In this document: positions 41,518-53,890 of the stretch, piece after piece
How the letters are laid out: every line of letters begins with the position of its first letter
Position numbering within the stretch: the first letter of the stretch is position 1
From: Anarhynchus alexandrinus
Lineage: Eukaryota; Chordata; Aves; Charadriiformes; Charadriidae
Length of the DNA stretch: 64,000 bases
Direction: 5' to 3'
NCBI GenBank assembly: GCA_008711295.1
Contig: VUYV01000521.1
Coordinates: 62,001 to 126,000, forward strand
Position numbers and translations under genes: made by a program
The notes under the pieces: model-generated
The model's database searches: none
What the model was told of the DNA's origin: nothing
Seen by the model: only the letters and a program-made list of their open reading frames with translations

Positions 41518-43240
41518 GTAGGAGCTGATCCCTTCCATTTGTTCTGCTAAAAGTAATGTGGCCGGTCCTGCCCCTGCCCGGAGAGCGTGCTTCAATTAGT
41601 AGTGTGCGCGCGGTTTTGTTTTGCATTGTTCTGTGGCTCTGATGAACGGTCACTGTGCTGCAGCCTCTATTACATGGAAAGAAAATGCATATGTCCATCA
41701 TCTTTTGACCTACACACTGGCAAATCAAACTCTGGCTCCTTTTCTGCTCCAGGGTGGTGTGCAGGTGCTCCAGAGCCCGTCTCTCTCCTCTGTTCTTGTG
41801 CAGCATCCTGTGCATGTCCTGCAGGTCGTGTCACCCACCTCTGCAGGTGACATGGGAGTAGAGAGAGCAGTCTGAACATGTCTTGGGAGGAGGGGGAAGA
41901 AACTCATGGAAGACAAAAATCAAGGAAGTCTAACAGGCATGGGAATGGCTTGAGAGAAATTATTTTTACCCCAGAAAATTAGGCAGGGGAAGAACCTCCT
42001 TTCCCCGCATAGCCTGAAAAGGGTATTTTTCCCCCCCTGCCCCCTCCCCCACTTCTGTCCCCTAGGGAAAGGTGTTTTGATATGGAAAGGCCTGAGGCTG
42101 CTGTTGTCCCTAGGGATGAAGGAGAGTCAGTCTTGTTAGTGTGGTGCCTTCTTTCCAGCCAACCTCACTGTTATTTAATGCTTCACCTTCCCCCGCTGCT
42201 GCACACCTTTACTGGGGCTGCGTAGGGAAAAGAGGTGATGACCAAGAAATCCCACCCCTGCTGGATTTCCCTGCAGTAGCCAAGGATAGATAAAATAGGA
42301 GGGCAGCAGCAGTTTCTTCTGACCCAGCTGGTGTTCAGGCACAACCGTTCCTTTTTTAGTCCGCAGCAGCTGGGGTGCGCCTGCCCCTGTACACACAGCT
42401 GTCCATCTTCCCCAAGCTTGCTGTACCTGGGCTTCCCTCCCATGCGGGCAAGAGTCTCCTAAACAGGACAGACAAGGATATCAGGCCTTCCTGCAGGTGA
42501 TGGTTTACTTCTGAGGACTAGCCCAAACAACAAACCATATTTTAGCCCCCCCCCAGGTCCCTAGTTGCTAAGCTGTGAGGAGGGAAGGGGGTCCTCTAGC
42601 TTTCCCCCCTTAGCATACACTGCTGTGCTGCCAGTGGGTGTATAAATAGTGCCCACAGTGTACTATTTTGGTGACAAGCTCTTCCCAGGATTCATCCAAA
42701 GAGTTATGTGAGCAAGTGTTAAAAATAACACCAAGCCCTGCCCAAATGCTGGCGCCGTTTCAACCAAAGCGTTGGGAATCTTCCATGGAGAGCAGCCTTG
42801 GACCCTTGGGAGGGGGCAGCAGGAGGGTGTCCAGCAGCGCTCCCCGGGTTTTCCTCTCCTTGCTGCCCTGCTGACCACACAGGACACTGATCCTCAGGTT
42901 CAGCAGATGTTCTGGTCACCAAGAGGATGTGAGACTTTCACTTCTAATTAGGTTATGTGCTACTGAGCTTTCCCAGTGTGTTGTGAGTATTATCGTTAGG
43001 TCTAATGAGAGGTACAGGAAATACCAGGGGGGGTTAACCCGAGCTTTAATCTTGCCTGCTGCCAGGTCCCTGCTGGTAGCCAGATCTGGCTGCTTCGCTA
43101 AAAAGTCTTGGGCTGTAGCAATGGCATATGTAATGATTCTGGCCCTATGTTAGGTTTATCCTGAGGACTGGTAGCTGGAGATTGGTTTAATTGCAGAATG
43201 CATATTAAATCTATATGTTGGATTAACTGGTATAGCTCTG
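41518..43240. other. Intergenic or intronic stretch
   Basis: Nothing recognised apart from short C-runs near 42030 and 42550. Confidence 0.4.
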
Positions 43241-43963
43241 TGTCCTGGTTTGAGGTAAAACAGGACCAATTTTGCTCAGTAACTTTGCTTCTTAGCTGGG
43301 CCTCCTCTAACTACTGAAATTAACTGCATATTGTGCAGACACTGTTCGCTCTCAGAGTGATAAGACCTATGTTTATAGCTGATGCCCAGGCATGGTCTGC
43401 AGAGAGGCTCTTGCCTACACCCAAGGGCAGCAAACTTTGTTATTTGCATCATTGGAGGGTCAGAAGTGGAAAAGTGTAGAGGGGGTCCCACCCGCAGGGC
43501 AGAGCGGCCAGGACAGGTGACCCAAAACTGACCAACAGGGTATTCCATCCCATCTGCCTCGTGCTCAGTATAAAGCTGAGGGATCAAAGGGTCAGCTCTC
43601 TCTTTCTTCAATGGCCGATGTCTGAGGAGGACTCTGTCTGTTCATCTGTCTCTGATCCCCATCCTGAATCCAGATCCAGAATCCAATTCCCGTCCATCAC
43701 TGAGTCCAGTCTGGGACTGCCCCAGTGCCAGCCGGTGACGTGATCGCCATCCTGGGAGCTTGATACAGTTTTGTATTTATTTCATTATTTTCTTTTTATT
43801 TTATTATTAATATTTCATTAAAGTAGTTTAGTTCCTTCTAAACTCATAAGTCTTTTTTTCCCTCCTCTGCCTCTCTCGTAGAACAGGGGTAGGGGGGAGC
43901 ATCTGTCAGTCCCATCTGGGGTGCTCCACGTCCGCAGTGGCCAATTCGGCCTAAACCATGACA
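43241..43963 (+). mobile_element. Solo LTR 3, same family, opposite orientation
   Basis: 723 bp, TGTCCTGG...CATGACA, with perfect 5-bp duplication CTCTG (43236-43240 and 43964-43968). Its TATAAA box is at 43569-43574 and ATTAAA at 43817-43822. It is more diverged from LTRs 1 and 2 than they are from each other. No retroviral coding sequence adjoins it. Confidence 0.92.
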
Positions 43964-46663
43964 CTCTGGCCATTCTTGCTATCCATATAAACACAAAATT
44001 AATTCCAAAAGTCTGCCCTTTCCGTGGTGTGGTGGGTGCCTATAACTGAAAACCGGACCACAACTGCAGCGATTGCTGGGGAGCCGTGCTCCTTGCGCTC
44101 TGCAGCCCGTGCAGGACGCACCGTCCCACTGAGGAGCTGGAAGCTGTAGTTTGTTTCCCTCCGGCTGGGTTTTGCCTGTTGTTGGTCAAGTCCTGTGGTA
44201 GGTATGCAGTTCAGCTGCTCCCACGCTGCTGCAGCATCAGCCCCCGTTGTGTGCTGGAAAACAGGGGACCTCACTGGGAAGCAGCAGATGCCACTGAGTC
44301 CTTGTCTTCAGTGTATGGAGCCCAGAGCTCACAGAAATGCTTCTTGGAGGGCTCATGCTCAAAGAAGCCCCATCTGAAGACAGAGACGCTCTGTCTTGCA
44401 GATAGATGGTGTGGTTCTGCTCTTTCCTGGTCTAATACGGGATGTAGGAGAAGTTACCCCCTGTGGCAGTGAAGCGCTCATTGCTGTTACATGGCTTAAT
44501 ACATGGAGTCTTGCACACAGAAGAAGAGGAAGAGAGCTGAGATGTCTCCTGGCTGCAAAACTGGGGGCAGTGCTGCGGCTTACCTGTTTGCTCCGAGTTG
44601 ACAGGAGCAATGGCATGGACAGGGGAGACCACACTTCTCTTTCAGATGCTGGGGTTCAGGACTACAGCATTAATCCCCCTCTGTAGCTCCTTGGCATCCA
44701 CATTTGCATCCCCAGATACATCTGTGCTAGTTTCTGGCTTTGTAGAGGAAGGGCCAGATGCTTCTGCGGTCTCCGAGTATTTTACTTTCAGAAGGGCTGG
44801 ATTTATTTTAAGCTGATACAGAAAGTTGCTGTGAAAGCAGCAGGCGTGCAAAAATTGCTAAAAAGGTCACAAGCGCTGTTTGGTGCTCCATGCTTCACCT
44901 CCTCTGATACAGGGTTACTAATTCTGGCAGATGTTCCCAGGGATGGAGAGCAGGTCCTGTAAGAACATCATGACCGAGAGTTTTCTCTGGTCACGGCACT
45001 GAGAATGAGTGAGAGCAGAACAGCCGCTCGTCTTCTGGCTTGGACTGTTGTATCTCGCATGCTCAGCCCTTGCTACCCTCCTCGCCATCTCACCATTTAG
45101 CTGGTCTTCTCTTTTCCTTGCTGTGTGTTAAGGGGCACATGCTGGGTTTGTGCACAGGATGGAGTGCTTTCTTAAGTGTGTATTGAAAGCACAAACTTCA
45201 GAATTGTCCAGAGATGGAAATACGTCATGGAGATGAAAAGCATGTTTCTGTTTTTCCAGGAACATGCTCTGGGCAATCGGTCCTTCATCAGGGGCTTCCT
45301 GCTCCTCCATTCCTCTGCCCCTTCCTGGTCCTCTCCCATGTCCAGCCAACAAAGGAGCTCTCTGAGTCATCATCCTTGCTGCGTATTACTAGGTCTGAGC
45401 CAAGGCTCTGTGTATTGTCGTACATTACAGAGCTCCTGAGGGCTCTTTCAGGGCTCTTTCTACCCTGGCATGCTCTTGTTCCCCTGACTGGAATGTGTCT
45501 GGGGAGCATTGGGACATATGACCTTGTTTGTCATCTTTAAGCACCTCTTTGCTGAATGTTTCTCAATAGTCCTCTGCGCGATGCCAGAGCCCCACACCAC
45601 GGTTTCCAGCAGTTCCTATAGTGCTGAGATGTCTCCACAGGGAACCCTGTAGAGCAGAGTGTCCCAGCTCTTTCCTCTGCTTCCCATGAGGCTGAGCCCT
45701 GTTTCAGTCTGTCCAGCACGGTCTAAGCTTGGCTTGTTTATCAGGCGTCTCCTCTGACCTGCTTTGCCTTCGTGGCCTGCCTCATCGCCGGTGCCCGGGC
45801 TTTGCCTCTGCCAGCTTTTATTTTCTATTTTAAAGAACATGGCAGGATTTCCTCCCACGCACGGATCCCCTTTATCCCTATAGCGTTTCCTTTGCTGTGG
45901 GTCTTTCTCCAACCTGAGCAAAACTGTAGCATGTTGTGGACGAGCACGTACCTCCCATTTCTGTCTCTGTGTGCCTGCGTACGGGGTGGCTGCCTTGTTG
46001 GTTGAACGTGTCTTTTGGAGGAGGTAGACCTTGCACAACTGGCCGCATAGCAGCTAGGTGCTGCAGATTAGACTCTTTGTGCCAATTAAGCATACACCGA
46101 TAAGCACATACAGCCAAAAGGTTGTTCAATCTTGGGCTGACCTGATGTGGAGACCTTGAGTACAGCTGACTGATGATCCAGGACAGCCTGCTGTATTAGA
46201 TGGGAAGAGATAACCAAAGAAAAAGTTAGGAGGGCTCTCAGCTGTGGTCAAGAATCATCTTCAACAAGACTGAATTAATGAGAAAAAGTCTCTTCACTGT
46301 GGTGGATGAAAGGAGGATGAATCCACTGGCTGAAAGCTGGTGCTAAACGTACTCTATTTAGGAAAAGAAACCCAACCTGGAGTATGTTTTTAACAGCCAG
46401 GTGGATTAGCTACCGGATCAGCTGGCGTGGGATGCTTTTCCACTCTCAGGCTGTACTTGTACATTTGCTGTGTCTTTCCATGAGCGTGTTTCTGTTTCTC
46501 CAGGTATTCTGCCTCACAGAATAAAGTGCTCTCAGCTTTTAATCCTGCATTAGAGGCTTCCTGCTCCTCTGAGTCAAACAGAAATCATATGAGAATAAGA
46601 CTTCCCGAAGCCATATAATTACATCTCCCTGACCCAGGCATAGTGGACGTAGGCTATGCCATG
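43964..46663. other. Spacer between solo LTRs 3 and 4
   Basis: I see no gag, pol or env-like reading frame, and both LTRs have their own target duplications. The spacer is therefore host DNA and not a proviral interior. No host exon is recognised. Confidence 0.6.
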
Positions 46664-47397
46664 TGTCCTGGTTTGAGGTAAAACAGGACCAATTTTGTTC
46701 AGTAACTTTGCTTCTTAGCTGGGCCTCCTCTAACTACTGAAATTAACAGCACATTGTGCAGACACTGTTTGCTCTCAGAGTGATAAGACCTAGGCTCATA
46801 GCTGATGCCCAGGCATGGTATGCAGAGAGGCTCTGCTTATACTTATTGCTGTAACACCCAAGGGCAGCTCACTTTGTTATTTGCCCCGTTGGAGGGTCGG
46901 AAGTGCAAAAGCGTAGAGGGGCCACACCCACGGGGAGGAGCGGACAGGACGGGTGACCCAAAACTGACCAACAGGGTATTCCATCCCATCTGCCTCATGC
47001 TCAGTATAAGAGCAGAGGGATCAAAGGGTTGGCCCTCTTTCTGCAATGGCCGATGTCTGAGGAGGACTCTGTCTGTTCATCTGTCTCTGATCCCCATCCT
47101 GAATCCAGATCCGTAATCCAGTTCCCGTCCATCACTGAGTCCAGTCTGGGACTTCCCCAGTGCCAGCCGGTGACGTGATTGTTATCCTGGGAGCTTGACA
47201 TGGTTTTGTATTTATTTCATTATTTTCTTTTTATTTTATTATTAATATTTCATTAAAGTAGTTTAGTTCCTTCTAAACTCATAAGTCTCTTTTTCCCTCC
47301 TCTGCCTCTCCCTTTGAAGAAGGGTGGGGGGGAGTGTCTGTCGGTCCCATCTGGGGTGCCCCACATCCCCAGTGGCCAGTTCGGCTAAACCATGACA
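46664..47397 (+). mobile_element. Solo LTR 4, same family
   Basis: 734 bp, TGT...ACA ends. The flanking 5-mers are CCATG (46659-46663) and CGATG (47398-47402), a target duplication with one mismatch. It has a TATAAG box at 47005-47010 and ATTAAA at 47252-47257. It is the same subtype as LTR 3. Confidence 0.9.
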
Positions 47398-50300
47398 CGA
47401 TGCCTTGCGTTTCTTCTCTGTAGAAGCTCCCAGTGATTGGGACATTATCCACTGCATCCTGCATCTTAGCAGTCCAGTCCCTTCCCTCTATCGGTATCTC
47501 CTCATGCCATGGCACACTGGGTTGGCCAAGAACCTAAGATGGGCATTTCTTTGGCGGCAAAGCCAGAAAAATAAATTGTTGCCAATTTCTGTCACTAAGG
47601 ACCTGTGAAAATTAACAGGCATGCATGCCTCTAAATAAGTGAAGCAAAGAGCTTCTGAGACAGAGAAGACCATGCAAAATATTAAGAAAACCAGTATTAC
47701 CTCCTAACTGCTCTGCTTTTTTGCTGGAAAAATGAATGGCTAGATTTAACTGCCATACCTGATGTCTAACATAAACTTCCCTGGCTGCCCCTCAGGGAGC
47801 CTATTCGTGTTGTCAGGGATGTGTAGAACAGCTTATTCACTTGCTCTTGGCAGCAGCCTTTTATACATTTCAGAACTGCTTTCATGTACCCCCTAGTTTT
47901 CTACAGAGAACTAACCCACTTGCTTTGCAATGCACTCCTTTCTGTTTTTCCTTGCTGTCTTTGAACTCTCACCGGTTTCTCCATGTAGGACACGTCCACG
48001 AGGCATGTGCCAGGGCTGGGCAGAGAGGAAGGATTACTCCACGTCTTGCATATGACATGCCTGTTCATACAGCCCTACATACTTGTTCCTTGCTTCAAAG
48101 CAAAATGCCACAACCACTCAAGTTCAGCCTGTGATCTGGGGTAACCACAGATCCCTTCCCAATGAGCCGGTCATGCGTGATGATTATGGGTGGGGATGCG
48201 CAATCTGTGCTAGGTGAGGTGTCATGGTAATGATTATAACTTATGTCACGTTGCTGTTTATGTATAGAGCTTGTCCCTTCAGCTAACAGTATCGGTACCG
48301 TAGACGATACACATGAAGAGTGAAAAACACCCGCTCCATCTGAGGGCCAGCAGGTTAAATGCACAAGTGGTGGATGGGGTCTCCAGGATTCAGTTACGAG
48401 CCTGCATTACGGAAGCTTTTTAGCAGACGTTTTCAATGGTTGTCCATTAGCTGTCCCTGGCAGCTTTCCTAGATGCCTACTGGGATTTGGGTGCCCAGGA
48501 GCCCAGGCAATCTCATGGGTGGCACTGGAGTCCTATGCCTGCCAATGTTATGCTGTAGCTTTCCTGCTAGTGGCTGGTTTTTGAGTGTACCTTCAATAGT
48601 CCCTTTTAATCACAGGGTGCTTTTGAGAAGCACAAGCTGTCTAGACATTGCTTTATTTGCCACTAAAACGTAGCCGGCTGGGGCAGGTAACACTGCAGAG
48701 CAGCACTTGCATATCCAGTTTGGGTGGCAAACTTAGGAAAAAAATCAGTATAAACAACCATAATTAATCTCACGTGTCTCTAATACATTGGCTGGTGGTT
48801 ATGTGCTCCCTGGGCTTCGTTGCAAAGGTGGGAGTGTTCGAGAAGAGGGAGGTCTGCTGGGGACTCACTTTGTGGTGAGTTGGCAGATCTCACTGCTTGG
48901 CTTTTGCTGTTGCTCTGAGCAGCGATGGCAGAGAAGTGCTTTGGCATGCGCAGAGAGAGGCGAGTGTGGGTTTTCTGCATGAGATCCAGAGCAGTTTTCG
49001 TACTTGCTGTTGCCTTGGAAAACTGGAATCTTTATGACTCAGTACTGAAGCAGGAGGGCAGGAGGCTTTTTCCATTCTTGGATGTGGCCTCTTGTGTGTC
49101 CAAGAGTGATGTTTTTCTTCTCCTCTGCTTGCCCCTTCCCTGCTGCATCCCTCCCATTGCAGCCTCTGTGAGCAGAGCCTTGTTTACGGTGCAGTCACCC
49201 TCACTTTGAGTCAGCCAGGCGATGCCCCTGCAGTGGGAAGGGAATGTCACTTTGGTGTACATCACAGGAACCATGAGCAGTCACCTTCCTTGATCTGTGC
49301 GTGCTGTGTACACAGCAATCTGTGGTTGTACTTAGTATGTAGGCAGTGAACCATTTCAGGGCTGTGGATTCAGCTCAGCCCTGCAGCTTTTCAGCTGCTT
49401 AGTTGGAAATACATAATTTTTATTTGAGGTCAGAATACAAACTGGTGAATATAGCAAAACTGCAGCTGCAAAATTCACCAGCTCCAATATAGTATGTCAT
49501 GTGGCATCTTAAGACTTTCCTCATGGCAGTGGGGAATTGTTAAGTCATGGTGAAACTAATGGTTTAGGTACATTGTGCTGTAGAGGCAGCATTGATCCCA
49601 TTTTGAAAACTAATTTTAATAGGAGGGAAGGCAGTAACACCTTAATATCCATTGTTACCATGGACTCCTCAAAGCAATTGATTGCCAGATTAGAAGGCAT
49701 ATGTTTTGTGCAATAATACCCTTTCTTCTCCTTCTGCCAAGGCTTTGATTAGTGAAGGAGTTTATATTCCCACTCAGTGTTATCATCAATATTTGAGTGA
49801 GTGCTTAAAGAAACAGGGTTGCTCTTAGAGCTGAGCTCGTGATTCAAACACTCTGAAATCTCAGGCTGGATCAGTTATGTCCAGGCTTTGCTTTAATTCG
49901 AAGTTTTCTGTACAGCTTTATGAGCTTGGTTTATCAGATTGAAGCTGAGGCTTCAGGCATAGTTCAGGAGCTGCTCTTTTGTTTCTGTCCTGATTTCCCT
50001 CTGCCTAAAAGTGTTCAGCTCTTTCTTTGTGCTCTTGCTTGGGCAGTACTAAGTATTAGGTCTAAAAGATGGGCACCGGGGGCTGTAGGATCGGTTCTTG
50101 CTTTCCCACAGCCTTCCAAGTGATCCACATCTCCTTGTTGCTCTGGTCTCCTGCGTGTAAAATGTTGGTAGCAGCACTTTTCCTAGAAAAAGAGTACAAA
50201 CATACTGGAATCCTGGGCTGGAAGGGACTGGAGACAGACAGCTGGCTGTGGGCCGGGTTTGGTTTTCCCGTAGACGTCTCCGTATTGTAGAGGTATGTGG

Positions 50301-53300
50301 AACTCAGCCCAGCTCCGTGGGGACCCTTGCCAGCACTAGCCCTAGCTGGTAGCTGTGACTTTTTATGGAGCTTGTGAAAGCCTCTGTTCCTGGGCAGTGA
50401 GGCATCAGCCACTAGCAATAGGAAGGATTTGACCTTAATACGGGAAGGTGGAACTCAAGATAGTGATTGCAGTGAAGGAACCGCACAGACCAGTATTACT
50501 TTTTCCATAAGCGTTTGCACATGGTCAGCTAGGGAAGAGTGGGAGCAGGGCAAGCAGATATGGTATCTTAATATTTTTTTTTCCAGGGAACTTGCTAAGT
50601 CTATTATATTTTATCTGTTTAGTAACCTGAAATGGATCTCTCAAGTGCTTGTCCTGCCTCCCCTTGAACCCATGTGGACTTCTTCCATCTGTAATATCCT
50701 TTGCTGAGAGTAAGGAGCAGCAAATGGGCTAGAGGAAGGTAACAGGAATGTTGAAAGAGGAACTACTGGTCTGAGGGGAACTTGTTAGTAGAGAGTAGTC
50801 TCAAAATGGAAGCTATTCAATACGTCAAATCATGCTTTGAGCATTAAAAAGTAAGATTTTGCTAGTGATGTTTCCTAAAGACATAAAGCTAGGAAGCATC
50901 GTCAGAGGCAGTTCAGGGTTATTAAGCAGGAAGAGCTTGGATGTCCTTAAGGAATAACACAAATGGGAATTGGATAGGTCAGAATTGCGTAGTTACGCAC
51001 ATGAGAAATGAGCAGAAAGTTCAGCTCCAACTGGGAGCTCACTGGGGAAAGTGAGAGAGACGGGGGGAAAAACACAGGGTCTATCAGTGACGTGCAGGAT
51101 AACCGTGAGCAGCTGGTATCATGCAGCTGTGATTTTCATAGGTAAATGTCACACGCTGGACAAAATATTTGTATCAGAGATGGGGGAATTTTAGTGTATT
51201 AAGGCATGGTGAGACCTTGCTTGGAAGACTGCGTACATTTCCAGTCACTCTCTGAAGGCTGTATGCAAACTGGGTCAGGTCCAGAGGAGGGATACTGGTA
51301 TGATCAAAGAAATGAAGAGCCTACCTAATGTGAAGTGATTAAAGAACTCAGATGATATAACTTTAAACACAGACTGGATAAATGCTGACGTTAAAGCTCA
51401 TTTTTGGAACATGAGTGAATAGGGGTGAGCTGTGCATGGATAAAGATAAGCTGGGAATTTAGAGAATGTTCTTAAACATCAGAGGAATTAATTTGGGGAA
51501 TTAATTCAGTTAGAAAACAGTTAGCAAACAACAAGAAATGTTCAAATTAGAGGAAAAAACAGCAACAGCTCTCTTTTCTCAAGCCACTTTCTTATTTGGA
51601 GGCACGACTCCTGCCTTGGGTTGCTATCCCTGAAGATATCAGTACTGCTGCTCTGGGCAGGGCTCACTGGGGCAGGATCGTCATGGGAGGCTGGTGAATC
51701 CTGCTGGCGGGAATGTGTCTGTGACCGGCATAACAGACTCCTGTGCCTCTGTCCTCAGATCCTCTCAGAAGGCAGGCTTCGTGGGGGGGATCAGTTCCTC
51801 ACCCCCTGGGGAAATGTGAGGACCGAGGACAGACATTGCCACTACGCTAACGTCCGCTTTTCTCAGCCTTCTTCAATTCTGACACCTCATTCAAAAACTC
51901 CCATGTTTGTTCCCACCAAATAGAAAGTTACCAAGCACATGTTGGTATCGATCAGCCTGTATTGATCTCTGTGTGTTTGAGGGAGGGATATTGTTTGACC
52001 TTGAAAGACAGGGTTGGCAGGGATGGGGAATGATTTTGGGTTTTCTTTCTGAGGATTTTTATGAAGTTTTCAGCACTTCCTTCCTGACGGCCTCTGCGTT
52101 CTGGTCCCCCTTGCCCCAGTTGAGCAGGACCATGCTCTTAGTTCAGCTCTGATGGACATCCCTCTCTCTGGCATTCCTGAAATGGCCTCAGCAGTGGTGG
52201 ATGGGGTTTCTATGTCTTGAGGATTCAGATTTCTGCCATGAGCGATCAGTGAGTGAGGTGGAAAGGTCCTGAGTGCTCATGTCCTACCTTGCTCATGGGT
52301 GGTCCAGCACTGGGAAGGAGTGATGATGTCCACCCCTCCTGTGGCCATGCTACAGATGGGGTCATGATGAGCCAGAAGCTGTAGCCTAGGCACGTTCGTG
52401 CTCTTTCACCCGCAGACAGCAAGGCACAGATTGTCCACTGGGGTGATGTGCTTGCTGTTGCTTGTACCGCTTTTGATTTGCTTGAGAGGCATGGACACAC
52501 AGAAGGTAACGAGGGCTACATCAATATACCCTTCCTTTAGGAGAAGGTGGCAGGCAGCTCCCTGTGATGGGTTATAGCCATGAGCTGCGGTGGAGAGGCA
52601 GCAGCCCTGAGGCTGTCTGGCTGTTGCAAGGGTGGGCAGGTTGTATATTGTGCCTGATGGTGAGGGGTGATTAAAGACCTGTTCCTGCCCGGTGCTTGGT
52701 GTCAGAGCTATAGTGCAGGGAGCCGGCTGGGATCCGGGACTGAGCTTTTTCCAGTTCATGGATCACTGGAGCAGATTTGCAGCAAATAGGTGGGAGGCTT
52801 GGGCTGCTGGCGGATGATTTTGCAGTACAACTGCAGCAAAAGTGGAAAGGTTTCTTCCTTCTTGTATGTGGGGGTGTGCTGACCTTAGCAGCCAATTTTG
52901 GCATGGTGCATGAAGGCAGGTGAAGGAAGGAGCCTGAGGCCAGGACAGAAATGTGTTGGGTATTTTTCTGCCCAGATGATCTATTTGTGTCCTGGTTGTT
53001 GTCAGCAAGTGCTCCAGGCACACACACAGCTCATGTCCAGTGTGGGTACAACACATGGGGCTCCCCTGAAGCGGTGAGCTCTGCTGCAGCCCGGCACTGG
53101 CAACGGGATGCTCCTCCTTACTGGAGTTCATGGGTGGGAGAGTGTGTTGTGCATTGAGTTCTCACACCCTTGGAGCACGGGGGAAGAAGGCAAGATGGCA
53201 AAACCCCTGCCCTACACGTAGGATGCCTGTGAGTGATGAGACCAACGTTGCTTGATAAGCAGTTTTCTCCTGCCAAGCTGTACCCCGCAGTGCTGGGGTG

Positions 53301-53626
53301 TATAGGGAGCACCTATCCCTACCTCTCCAGGCCAAGCAGGATGGGGACCCCTGATACTGTAGGGGCAGGCATGTTCTGGCACCTCCACCTCCCTCGCCTT
53401 GCTTCTCTAAGGACTGCAGTCACCAGCCTGCAGCATCCCTGCTCCCCTCCGTACATGAGGCTGTCGAGTCAGCCAAGCTCCCCTTCTTGCACCGACTCAT
53501 CTGTGATCAAAGAGAAGTCATCTGCTAGAAGACAGTCCCCTGCTTTCTTCTTCCTCATTAGTGCCTGTAATCTCTTACTGCCTACGAAGCTTTGGGACAG
53601 CCCATCAGTTTTTACCGGTGTTGCTG
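47398..53626. other. Intergenic; old CR1-like remnant about 51040-51420
   Basis: Around 51190-51420 the words GTGAGACCTTGCTTGGAAGAC and CAGGTCCAGAGGAGGGATACTGG follow CR1 ORF2 order in decayed form. The segment 49380-49900 is AT-rich and repeat-free. No exon is recognised. Confidence 0.45.
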
Positions 53627-53890
53627 AGAGGGGTAATGGCTTCAACTGGAAGAGGGTAGATTTAGACTAGATATTAGGAAGAAATTTTTCACTTTGGGTG
53701 TGGTGAGGCACTGGAACAGGTTGCCCAGAGAAGCTGTGGAGTCCCCATCCCTGGAGGTGTTCAAGGCCAGGTTGGATGGGGCTTTGAGTAAGCAGGTCTG
53801 TGGCAGGTGTCCCTGCCCAGGGCAGGGGGGTTGGAACTCGATGATCTTCAAGGCCCCTTCCAACCTAAACCATTCCGTGATTCTATGATC
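53627..53890 (+). mobile_element. CR1 LINE 3' end
   Basis: It starts at GAGGGGTAATGGCTTCAA, passes through the [16 protein letters not shown] coding block with a small deletion near 53800, and ends in TTCCGTGATTCTATGATCC. It belongs to the same subfamily as the copies at 34-35 kb. Confidence 0.93.

Noticed and set aside
43241..47397. LTR 3 and LTR 4 as the two ends of one 4.2-kb provirus
   Set aside because: LTR 3 has its own perfect CTCTG duplication on both sides, and the 2.7 kb between the LTRs shows no retroviral reading frame.
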